Assembly: GCA_023453655.1 (NCBI GenBank)
Contig: JAEXTE010000188.1
Location: 1-6,966, forward strand
Reading direction: 5' to 3'
From: Pseudomonadota bacterium
GTDB taxonomy: Bacteria; Pseudomonadota; Gammaproteobacteria; Xanthomonadales; Xanthomonadaceae
DNA: 6,966 nt
This document shows, in pieces, positions 1-5,917 of the stretch. Position numbers and translations under genes: made by a program. Positions within the stretch are counted from its first letter, which is position 1. Each line of letters begins with the position of its first letter. A model generated the notes under the pieces. The model was not told the origin of the DNA, searched no databases, and saw nothing but the letters and a program-made list of their open reading frames with translations.

Positions 1-2
1 TG

Positions 3-785
3 GCCACCCTGCTGGCACCGCAGCGCGCGCTGCCGGGGGTGCTGTTCGTGCACGGCTGGGGCGGCAGCCAGACGCAGGACCTGAGCCGCGCCCGCGTGGT
101 GGCCGCGCTGGGCTGCGTCTGCCTCACCTTCGACCTGCGCGGCCATCGCGCCGATTCCGGCAACCGCGACAGCGTCAGCCGCGCGCAGAACCTCGACGAC
201 CTGCGCGCCTGCTATGACTGGCTGGCGGCGCGGCCCGACGTGGACGCAGAGTCGATCGCGGTCGTCGGCGTCAGCTACGGCGGCTACCTGGCCGCCATCC
301 TGTCCGCACTGCGGCCGGTGCGCTGGCTGGCGCTGCGGACTCCCGCCCTGTACCTGGACCGCGACTGGGAACTGCCCAAGCGCCGCCTGCACGACGACCC
401 GGAGCTCAAGCGCTACCGCCACAGCCCGGTGCCGGCCGAGGCCAACCGCGCGCTGCGCGCCTGCCGGCAGTTCGAGGGCGACGCGCTGCTGGTCGAGGCC
501 GGGCGCGACGAGATCATTCCGCGGCAGGTGATCGACAACTACGCGGCCGCATTCCCGAAGGCGCGCTCGATGACGCGGCGCCTGGTGGCCGAGGCGGGGC
601 ATGGGTTCGACGACAAGCCCTCGCAGCGCCAGTACAGCGACCTGCTGCTGTCGTGGATGACCGAGATGATCCTCGGTTCGCGCGGCGCGATCGCCGCCGA
701 CAAGGTGCGCGCGTACAAGCAGCAGCAGCGTACGCGGCCGGCGCCCGGTGAGGGCGGACACGCGGGCGACGAGGCCAGCGCATGA
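3..785 (+). CDS. alpha/beta hydrolase, 5'-truncated by the window edge
   Basis: Serine hydrolase of the alpha/beta fold (dienelactone hydrolase / S9-peptidase-like group); the substrate cannot be told. The reading frame is open from base 3 and the protein already sits in the first core strand (LFVHGWGG), so the true start is upstream. A GTG at 39 lies inside that strand and is not a believable start. Counting from the GTG as residue 1, HGWGG (5-9) is the oxyanion-hole loop, GVSYGG (77-82) is the nucleophile elbow with Ser79 (codon 273-275), Asp157 in AGRDEIIP is the likely acid, and His188 in AGHGFDD is the catalytic histidine, so the triad is complete. No signal peptide can be judged because the N-terminus is missing. 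The C-terminal 35 or so residues are charged and low-complexity. The stop is TGA, and 128 bases without a gene follow. The family is secure; the specific activity is unknown. Confidence 0.9.
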   Translation, partial: ATLLAPQRALPGVLFVHGWGGSQTQDLSRARVVAALGCVCLTFDLRGHRADSGNRDSVSRAQNLDDLRACYDWLAARPDVDAESIAVVGVSYGGYLAAILSALRPVRWLALRTPALYLDRDWELPKRRLHDDPELKRYRHSPVPAEANRALRACRQFEGDALLVEAGRDEIIPRQVIDNYAAAFPKARSMTRRLVAEAGHGFDDKPSQRQYSDLLLSWMTEMILGSRGAIAADKVRAYKQQQRTRPAPGEGGHAGDEASA

Positions 786-791
786 ACGGCG

Positions 792-810
792 CGGCTGGCG
801 CGTTCAGCCG
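792..810 (+). other. small GC stem-loop after the hydrolase gene
   Basis: CGGCTG (792-797) and CAGCCG (805-810) are perfect inverted repeats around a 7-base loop, starting 7 bases after the hydrolase stop. There is no T-run, so it is not a classical intrinsic terminator. It may be a weak 3'-end structure or chance in GC-rich DNA. The rest of 786-913 holds no gene that I can support. Confidence 0.2.
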
Positions 811-913
811 GCCGGGCGCGCCGTTGACGGCCCCTGCACCCCGGCCCGCGTAGAACAGGCCGCGCCGGCCCTGCCGGTCCGCCTATCGAAGCAAGACAGA
901 CCAAAGGCCCCTC

Positions 914-1261
914 ATGGACACGCATACCTTTTCGCGAGACGGCGGGGACACCGGCCTCTTCCCCATTGCCTACGAAGACGAAGATCCCGTTTCGCTCGAA
1001 CTTTTCCGCGACCTGCTGCACCGTGCCCTGTCCATCGACGACGACACGCGCTTCTGGAATTACCTGGAACAGGGCATCGCCGTGATCGAGCGCGGGATGA
1101 CGCCCGAATCGATCGCCCGTTTCGAGTACGCCGCCGACTACGTGCTGGTCTTCCACGGCATGCCGAGCTGGACCTCGATGAAGCATCGCAACGGTCCCGC
1201 GGCCGCGGCACCGTCCCGGCCCCCGGCCGTGGCGCCGACGCTGGCCTTCGGCCCCCCCTGA
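914..1261 (+). CDS. hypothetical protein, 115 residues, acidic
   Basis: I do not recognise a family. The predicted product is soluble, with no signal peptide or membrane segment. Residues about 15-30 are rich in Asp and Glu (YEDEDP). The central part (about 27-90) has alternating charged and hydrophobic residues consistent with amphipathic helices (for example LFRDLLHRAL and FWNYLEQGIAVIERG), then TPESIARFEYAADYVLVFHG. The last 20 or so residues are Ala/Pro-rich and probably disordered. The ATG at 914 is preceded by AAAGG (903-907) with a 6-base spacer, which supports this start. The codon bias matches neighbouring genes, with G/C in most third positions, so this is a likely real gene. It stands between the hydrolase and the flavoprotein gene with gaps of 128 and 99 bases, so an operon with either is not assured. 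Confidence 0.72.
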   Translation: MDTHTFSRDGGDTGLFPIAYEDEDPVSLELFRDLLHRALSIDDDTRFWNYLEQGIAVIERGMTPESIARFEYAADYVLVFHGMPSWTSMKHRNGPAAAAPSRPPAVAPTLAFGPP

Positions 1262-1360
1262 CCGGGGCGACCTCCTGCGGTCCCGCCGGCGGCCGGCTTC
1301 TCGCGCCGTTGACGCGTCCTCCCCCAGTGTCCGCCCCCACAGTGGACAACGGATCCGGGC

Positions 1361-2254
1361 ATGATTGACGTGGCAATCGTGGGAGGCGGTCCGGCGGGAC
1401 TGACTGCGGCCAACTACCTGAGACGCTTCCATCGCTCCTGCCTAGTCCTCGACAGCGGCAAGAGCCGCGCGCGCTGGATTCCTGAAAGCAACAACTGCCC
1501 CGGTTTCCCGGGCGGTGTCTCGGGCGATGAACTGCTCGCGCGCCTGCGCCGGCAGGCGGCCGCGGCCGAGGTCCCGATCGAGACCGCCACCGTGGAGCGG
1601 ATCGTTCGCGCGTCCGATGGCGATGGCTTCGTCGTCCACGCGGGCGAACGCAGCTGGCGGGCGCGCATGGTGATGATCGCCACCGGCCTGCGCGACCGCC
1701 TGCCCGGCGACTGGGCCGAGCAGGCCATGTCCTGCGGGGCGCTGCGGCTGTGCCCGATCTGCGATGCGTTCGAGGTCAGCGACCGCCACATCGGGGTGTA
1801 CGGCCACGGGGCTGACATCGGCTCGCACGCGCGCTTCCTGCGCACCTTCTCGGCCAGCGTGACGGCGCTGCCGCTGGACGGCGACGACGGCGGCGAGGAG
1901 GGCGCGGCGGCGCGCGCCGAGGGCGTGCGCTGGATGGACGGCGGCACGCTCGAATTCGACGATGGCCGCTGCGTGTTCCGCTGCAACGGCAAGGCGACCC
2001 CGTTCGACACCGTGTACTGCTTCCTGGGATTCGAGACCTCGGTCCCGGTCGACGGCCTGGCGCTGGAGCGGACGCGCAGCGGCGAGATCGTGGTCGACCG
2101 CCACCAGCAGACCGCCACCCGGGGGCTCTACGCGATCGGCGATATCGTCGGCGGGCTCAACCAGATCTCGGTGGCGGTCGGCCAGGCCGCTGCCGCCGCG
2201 ACCCATGCGCATGGCCAGCTGCCCGCCTCCCCGCGCGCGGCGGAGGCGGCATGA
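1361..2254 (+). CDS. thioredoxin-reductase-like NAD(P)/FAD-dependent oxidoreductase
   Basis: Cytoplasmic two-domain flavoprotein disulfide reductase, 297 residues, close to the length of low-molecular-weight thioredoxin reductases (about 310-320). The N-terminal FAD site is GGGPAG (8-13), with the conserved acidic end of the second strand near VLDSGKSRARW (29-39). ATG(L) at 107-110 is the second FAD motif. A redox-active CxxC pair, CPIC (C131, C134), followed by DAFE, sits where thioredoxin reductase has CATC. The second nucleotide site is GVYGHGADIG (145-154). The C-terminal FAD motif is GLYAIGDIVGG (256-265), followed by the alanine-rich helix. I see no HRRxxxR motif of classical NADPH-dependent enzymes after the second nucleotide fold, so cofactor and partner may differ from canonical TrxB. 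The start is preceded only by weak GGA at 1351-1353. The 3' end overlaps the next gene by ATGA. The fold is secure; the physiological substrate is not known. Confidence 0.9.
   Translation: MIDVAIVGGGPAGLTAANYLRRFHRSCLVLDSGKSRARWIPESNNCPGFPGGVSGDELLARLRRQAAAAEVPIETATVERIVRASDGDGFVVHAGERSWRARMVMIATGLRDRLPGDWAEQAMSCGALRLCPICDAFEVSDRHIGVYGHGADIGSHARFLRTFSASVTALPLDGDDGGEEGAAARAEGVRWMDGGTLEFDDGRCVFRCNGKATPFDTVYCFLGFETSVPVDGLALERTRSGEIVVDRHQQTATRGLYAIGDIVGGLNQISVAVGQAAAAATHAHGQLPASPRAAEAA
2242..2246 (+). promoter_or_regulatory. ribosome binding site of the SemiSWEET-like gene
   Basis: GGAGG, 4 bases before the ATG at 2251 and inside the end of the flavoprotein gene. It is the best Shine-Dalgarno match in the window. 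It supports the 2251 start and indicates that the small membrane protein is made by coupled re-initiation as well as direct initiation. Confidence 0.6.
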
Positions 2255-2499
2255 ATCCCGATATCATCGGCTGGCTGGCCTCGGCCATCCTGCTCGCCAC
2301 CCTGGTCCGGCAGATCCTGAAGCAGCGGGCCGACGGCGGCGCAGGCGTCTCGCGCTGGCTGTTCATCGGCCAGAGCCTGGCGTCGATCGGCTTCATCGTC
2401 TACAGCGTGATGCTGGGCAACTGGGTGTTCATCGTCACCAACAGCTGCATCCTGCTCACCGCCATCGTGGGACAATGCCTGCGGCCGAAACAGGGGTAG
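2251..2499 (+). CDS. SemiSWEET/PQ-loop-like small membrane protein
   Basis: An 82-residue inner-membrane protein with three predicted helices (about 5-23, 34-54 and 56-76) joined by a basic loop (LKQRADGG) after helix 1. The layout matches one three-helix MtN3/SemiSWEET unit: IIGWLASAILLATLVRQI for helix 1, the GVSRWLF entry to helix 2, IVYSVMLGNW between helices 2 and 3, and an Asn in helix 3 (N64, in VTNSCILL) where SemiSWEETs have a pocket Asn. SemiSWEETs are dimeric sugar transporters. Two signature positions differ here: the PQ pair of helix 1 is R20-Q21, and the pocket Trp of helix 2 appears as Phe48. Sugar transport is therefore uncertain. The gene overlaps the flavoprotein stop (ATGA) and has GGAGG upstream, so the two are co-expressed. 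The assignment rests on pattern recall and helix layout, not on a database search. Confidence 0.75.
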   Translation: MNPDIIGWLASAILLATLVRQILKQRADGGAGVSRWLFIGQSLASIGFIVYSVMLGNWVFIVTNSCILLTAIVGQCLRPKQG

Positions 2500-2509
2500 C
2501 ACGCAGGCC

Positions 2510-2638
2510 ATGCGGGGGAGCCGGGGAATCACAAGCCTGAACGGAGTGGCGGGCGCCGCCTGCTCACGATCCGCGCCGTGCGGCCGATACCCCGGAGTGA
2601 CGGCCTGGCCCGGGCCCAATGCGGTGAGTGATCGATGA
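2510..2638 (+). CDS. possible 42-residue small ORF coupled to the pseudopilin gene
   Basis: An ATG at 2510 opens a 42-codon frame (MRGSRGITSLNG at its start) that ends with TGA at 2636-2638, overlapping the pseudopilin ATG at 2635 as ATGA. The overlap is the only positional argument that it is translated, as a leader or coupling ORF. Composition is Gly/Ala/Arg/Pro-rich with no recognisable motif, and there is no good ribosome binding site. A frame of this length is common by chance in DNA this GC-rich. Apart from it, 2500-2634 is a non-coding leader with GC-rich palindromes, such as GGCCCGGGCC at 2607-2616. Confidence 0.2.
   Translation: MRGSRGITSLNGVAGAACSRSAPCGRYPGVTAWPGPNAVSDR
2623..2628 (+). 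promoter_or_regulatory. ribosome binding site of the pseudopilin gene
   Basis: GGTGAG lies 6 bases before the ATG at 2635. It decides between this start and the internal GTG at 2710, which has no comparable purine-rich sequence upstream. Confidence 0.5.
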
Positions 2639-3159
2639 GGTTCCCGCCAGCCGCCGGTCGCGGCCTCCATCGCCGTGCACGCTGCCGCCACGGACGCAAT
2701 GCGGCCCTGGTGCGCTCGTGCATGGGCTTCACCCTGGTCGAGCTGCTGATCGGCACGGCGGTGGTGGCGATCCTGGCCACCATCGCGCACGGACAGTATT
2801 CGGCGTTCATCGAGCGCGCCCGGGTCGCCACGGCGGCGGCGGACATCGCGGCCATGCAGCTCGAGATCACGCGCTTCCAGCAGTTGCCCAATGGGCCTTT
2901 GCCGGCCAGCCTGGCCGACATCGGGCGCGGCACCCACCTCGATCCGTGGGGCCGGCCCTACCACTACGTCAACCTCAGGACGACCAACAAGGGCGCGGCG
3001 CGCAAGGATCGCAGGCTCAACCCGCTCAACTCGGACTACGACCTGTTCAGCGCCGGCAAGGACGGCGTGTTCAAGAAGCAGGTCAGCCAGAAGGACAGCC
3101 TCGACGATGTGATCCGCGCACTCGACGGGGCCTACATCGGCGTCGCGCGCGACTTCTGA
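2635..3159 (+). CDS. GspG-like type II secretion pseudopilin / prepilin
   Basis: Type IV-pilin-like protein processed by prepilin peptidase and inserted in the inner membrane before assembly into a pseudopilus or pilus. The class III signal is MG/FTLVELLIG: cleavage after G31 (codon 2725-2727), Phe at +1 and Glu at +5 (FTLVE), then a hydrophobic helix to about residue 50. The mature part has the GspG pattern: long alpha1 helix, then DPWGRPYHY (about 102-110), then NSDYDLFSAGKDG (about 136-148), the region that binds calcium in GspG proteins. It ends with DSLDDVIRALDGAYIG. Length is 174 residues, or 143 after cleavage, normal for GspG. With the ATG at 2635 the leader is 31 residues and Arg-rich, unusually long for this class. 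The GTG at 2710 would give a standard 6-residue leader, but only 2635 has a ribosome binding site. No other gsp or pil gene is in the window. The next gene starts 2 bases downstream, so they form an operon. Confidence 0.9.
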   Translation: MRFPPAAGRGLHRRARCRHGRNAALVRSCMGFTLVELLIGTAVVAILATIAHGQYSAFIERARVATAAADIAAMQLEITRFQQLPNGPLPASLADIGRGTHLDPWGRPYHYVNLRTTNKGAARKDRRLNPLNSDYDLFSAGKDGVFKKQVSQKDSLDDVIRALDGAYIGVARDF

Positions 3160-3161
3160 CG

Positions 3162-5825
3162 ATGCCCGACAGCCTGCGCTTTCCGACCGCGATCCTGCGC
3201 AGCCGCTTCGGACGCCGGCTGTTCGTGATGTTCTGCATCGCGGCGCTGCTGCCGACCGCGATCGTGTTCTGGATGACCTACCGGGCCGCCACGGACGACG
3301 CGCGGCAGGCGCGCCACGCGGCGCTGCGCGAAGGCGGCAAGAACTATGCGCTGGGGGTCTACGACCGCCTGCACCTGGCCGACCGCGTGCTGGCGGCGAT
3401 CGCTGCGGACGACCTGCAGGGCGCCGCCGGCGACCGGCTGCTGTCGGTGTACTTCAGCGATCTCGCGGTGGCGCCGACACCGGTGGCCAATGCCGACGCC
3501 GGCGAGGCTGGGCCGGAGGGGGCCGGCGTGGCCCTGCTGGCGCCGTCGCGCCCCGGCCAGGCGCCGGCGCTGCGGCGGATCGTCGCCGGCCAGGTCGTGA
3601 CGGCCACGCTGGACCCGTACTTTCTATGGGGCGATCCCACCGAGCTGGGCCAGGACATGCGCATCTGCATGTACGCAGGCCGGGTGCGCCTGTATTGCGG
3701 TGGTCACCCCGGCACCGAGCCGGGCGACCGCCTGGTGGTGGCGCACTGGCCGCTGTTCCTCAAGGCGCGCTTCGGCGCCGCGCCGTGGACGGTGGTCGCG
3801 GTGGCTGGCCCGGCGAAGGCCCTGGTCCATTACCGCGACGTGCTGGTGCCCGCGACCATCGCGGTCCTGCTGTTCGCGGTGCTGCTCAGTTCGGTGCAGA
3901 TCCGCCGCGTGCTGGTGCCGCTGTCCGACCTGCTGCGCAGGATCCAGCGCTTCGAAGGCAGCCAGGGACGGCTCGACCGGCGCCGCGGCGAAGACGAGTT
4001 CGACCTGCTGTCGCGCACCTTCGGCCGCATGCAGCAGCGCATCGGCCGGCAGATGGACACCCTGCGGATCCTCTCGGACATCGACCGCCTGACCGCACGC
4101 GGCGCGCCGCTGCAGGACCTGCTGCAGCAGGTCGCGCTGGGCGTACGCCAGCTGAGCGGATGCCGCACGGTTTGCGTGGTCGTTGCGCCAGCCGGGCCGG
4201 CGCCGGAGCGCGCGCTGTACGTGCTGTCCAGCGGCGCCCGCGAACTGCGTCGCCAGGATGCCGCGGGATGCGGGCCGGCCCTTCCGGCAGGCGGCTGGCT
4301 CGGCGTCGAAGCGCTGCACGGCGGCGTGAGGCAGGCCTGCTGCGCCGACGGCGCAGGGCACGCGTTCGTGCTGCAGGCGGAGGGTCGCTCGGGCCATGTC
4401 CAGGTCGTGCTCGGCTTCGATGCCGTGCCCGACGATGCCGAGGGCCCGCTGGCCCAGGCGGCCAAGGTGGTCGAGTCGGTTCCGGTGGCGCTGGCGCTGG
4501 AGGAGGGCAGGCGCCAGCTGGTGTTCCAGGCGGAGCACGACCCGCTCACGCGCCTGCCCAACCGCGCGGCCACGCTCGAGGCGGTGGAGGCCGCCATCGC
4601 GCGCGCGGATCGTGAAGGCACGGGCTTCGCCGTGACCTTCCTCGACCTCGACCGCTTCAAGGCGATCAACGACGCGCTGGGCCATGGCGTGGGCGATGCC
4701 CTGCTGGTGGCCGTGGCCGACCGCATCCGCGCCAACCTGGCGCCCGGCGAACTGGTGGGACGCTTCGGTGGCGACGAGTTCTGCATGCTGCTGCCGGATG
4801 CGGCCACGCAGGCGCTTGCCGAGCGCGCCGTGCAGCGCATCGCCGACGCGCTGCTGCCGCCGGTCCACGCCGCCGGCCGCGAGTTCGCGCAGCGCTTCAG
4901 CGCGGGCATCGCCCTGTATCCGGCGCACGGCGCCGATGCCAGCACCCTGATCCGCAACGCCGACGTGGCGATGTACCACGGCAAGCGGGCGGGTGGCCGC
5001 GCGCTGCGCGTGTTCGCGCCGGCCATGAACGATGCCGCGCATTTCCGCCTGCAGCTCGAACAGGACCTGCGCCGCGCGGTCGCGGAGGGCGCGATCGACG
5101 TGCACTACCAGCCGCGCGTGGACAGCCGCGACGGCCGCATCGTCGGCGCCGAGGCGCTGGCGCGGTGGACGCGTCCGGGCAGCGGCCCGGTGCCCGCGCA
5201 GGAGTTCATCGCCCTGGCCGAGGACGCCGGCCTGATCGACGAGCTCGGCGAACAGGTGATGCGCAAGGCCTGCCGCCAGCTGGCGGAGTGGGCCGCGGCG
5301 GGCGTGGCGATCCCGTCGGTGGCGGTCAACGTATCGAGCCACCAGCTGCGCTCGCGGAAGCTGGCGGGGACGCTGCGCGCGGCGATCGCCGATGCGGGCA
5401 TCGCGCCCTCGCAGCTGGAGATCGAGATCACCGAGAGCATGCTGGTGCACGACCGCGAAGGCGGCGAGTCCCAGCTGCAGCGCATCGGCGAACTGGGCGT
5501 GGGGATTGCGATCGACGACTTCGGCACCGGCTATTCCTCGCTGTCCTACCTGGTCAGCCTGCCGTTCGACACGCTCAAGATCGACCGTGCCTTCGTGCTC
5601 GACCTCGGCGACGGCGCCACGCCCGCGGCGGCGATCGTGCGCGCGGTTGTCGGGCTGGCGCGCGAGCTGGGCAAGGACGTGGTGGCCGAGGGCGTGGAGG
5701 CGATGGAGGATGTGCGCCTGCTCGCCGAGATGGGCTGCCATACCATCCAGGGCTATGCCTTCCACCGGCCGATGCCCGCGGATGAACTGACCGCGATCCT
5801 GCGCCAGGCCCCGCGCGGCGCCTGA
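3162..5825 (+). CDS. membrane-bound GGDEF-EAL protein (diguanylate cyclase / c-di-GMP phosphodiesterase) with HAMP
   Basis: An 887-residue sensor enzyme that makes and/or degrades cyclic di-GMP at the inner membrane. Order: helix 1 (about 19-40), extracytoplasmic domain (about 41-226), helix 2 (about 227-246), HAMP (about 247-300), a GAF-like region (about 303-450), GGDEF (about 455-615), EAL (about 630-880). The cyclase site is intact: FLDLDRFKAIND (493-504) and GGDEF (536-540, bases 4767-4781). The inhibitory I-site RxxD is replaced by APGE (527-530). The phosphodiesterase site also looks intact: EALAR (664-668), N723 in VNVSS, EIEITES (753-759), DDFGTGYSS (785-793), K806 in KID, E843, and QGYAF (863-867). 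The extracytoplasmic domain has a close Cys pair, C169 and C179. The GAF-like region has C334, C338, C370, C393 and C394. I chose the ATG at 3162: the frame stays open back to a GTG at 2628, but that extension overlaps the pseudopilin and is Arg/Pro-rich noise. It starts 2 bases after the pseudopilin stop without its own strong ribosome binding site, so it is probably coupled to it. Confidence 0.93.
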   Translation: MPDSLRFPTAILRSRFGRRLFVMFCIAALLPTAIVFWMTYRAATDDARQARHAALREGGKNYALGVYDRLHLADRVLAAIAADDLQGAAGDRLLSVYFSDLAVAPTPVANADAGEAGPEGAGVALLAPSRPGQAPALRRIVAGQVVTATLDPYFLWGDPTELGQDMRICMYAGRVRLYCGGHPGTEPGDRLVVAHWPLFLKARFGAAPWTVVAVAGPAKALVHYRDVLVPATIAVLLFAVLLSSVQIRRVLVPLSDLLRRIQRFEGSQGRLDRRRGEDEFDLLSRTFGRMQQRIGRQMDTLRILSDIDRLTARGAPLQDLLQQVALGVRQLSGCRTVCVVVAPAGPAPERALYVLSSGARELRRQDAAGCGPALPAGGWLGVEALHGGVRQACCADGAGHAFVLQAEGRSGHVQVVLGFDAVPDDAEGPLAQAAKVVESVPVALALEEGRRQLVFQAEHDPLTRLPNRAATLEAVEAAIARADREGTGFAVTFLDLDRFKAINDALGHGVGDALLVAVADRIRANLAPGELVGRFGGDEFCMLLPDAATQALAERAVQRIADALLPPVHAAGREFAQRFSAGIALYPAHGADASTLIRNADVAMYHGKRAGGRALRVFAPAMNDAAHFRLQLEQDLRRAVAEGAIDVHYQPRVDSRDGRIVGAEALARWTRPGSGPVPAQEFIALAEDAGLIDELGEQVMRKACRQLAEWAAAGVAIPSVAVNVSSHQLRSRKLAGTLRAAIADAGIAPSQLEIEITESMLVHDREGGESQLQRIGELGVGIAIDDFGTGYSSLSYLVSLPFDTLKIDRAFVLDLGDGATPAAAIVRAVVGLARELGKDVVAEGVEAMEDVRLLAEMGCHTIQGYAFHRPMPADELTAILRQAPRGA

Positions 5826-5834
5826 GCGCACTGT

Positions 5835-5848
5835 CGCGCCTTCGCGCG
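5835..5848 (+). terminator. possible weak hairpin after the GGDEF-EAL gene
   Basis: CGCGC (5835-5839), loop CTTC, GCGCG (5844-5848): a perfect 5-bp GC stem starting 10 bases after the stop. There is no T-tract, so intrinsic termination is doubtful. It may be chance in a GC-rich gap. Confidence 0.2.
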
Positions 5849-5861
5849 CGGGCCGTCGCCC

Positions 5862-5890
5862 TCGACCTTCACGCGACGCGCGCCGACAAT
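5862..5890 (+). promoter_or_regulatory. candidate sigma-70 promoter for the dusA gene
   Basis: TCGACC (5862-5867, 4 of 6 matches to TTGACA), a 17-base spacer, and GACAAT (5885-5890, 4 of 6 matches to TATAAT). It ends 27 bases before the dusA ATG. It is the least GC-rich spot in the 92-base gap and the spacing is ideal, but the match is only moderate. Confidence 0.4.
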
Positions 5891-5917
5891 AGCGGCCGGC
5901 TCCCCGATCCCGCTGCC

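Noticed and set aside
782..853. A 23-codon ORF starting in an ATGA overlap with the hydrolase stop
   Set aside because: Too short, Pro/Ala-rich, with no motif; the overlap alone is not enough.
748..1368. A 206-codon + frame spanning the 115-residue gene
   Set aside because: Arg/Pro-rich out-of-frame translation that crosses two intergenic gaps and lacks a ribosome binding site; the 914 frame has better codon bias.
2500..2634. Possible cyclic-di-GMP (GEMM) riboswitch before the pseudopilin/GGDEF-EAL operon
   Set aside because: The context is attractive and CACAAGCC (2532-2539) faintly recalls the GCAAAGCC core, but the other conserved GEMM segments and pairing elements cannot be found. A covariance-model search would settle it.
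2628..3161. N-terminal extension of the GGDEF-EAL gene from a GTG at 2628
   Set aside because: It would overlap the whole pseudopilin gene and encode Arg/Pro/Gly-rich low-complexity sequence. The ATG at 3162 begins just before a normal first membrane helix.
3624..5831. A 735-codon open frame on the - strand
   Set aside because: It lies exactly antisense to the GGDEF-EAL gene, is rich in Arg, His, Gln and Ala with no motif, and is the usual antisense shadow of a GC-rich gene. The + strand frame carries every catalytic motif.
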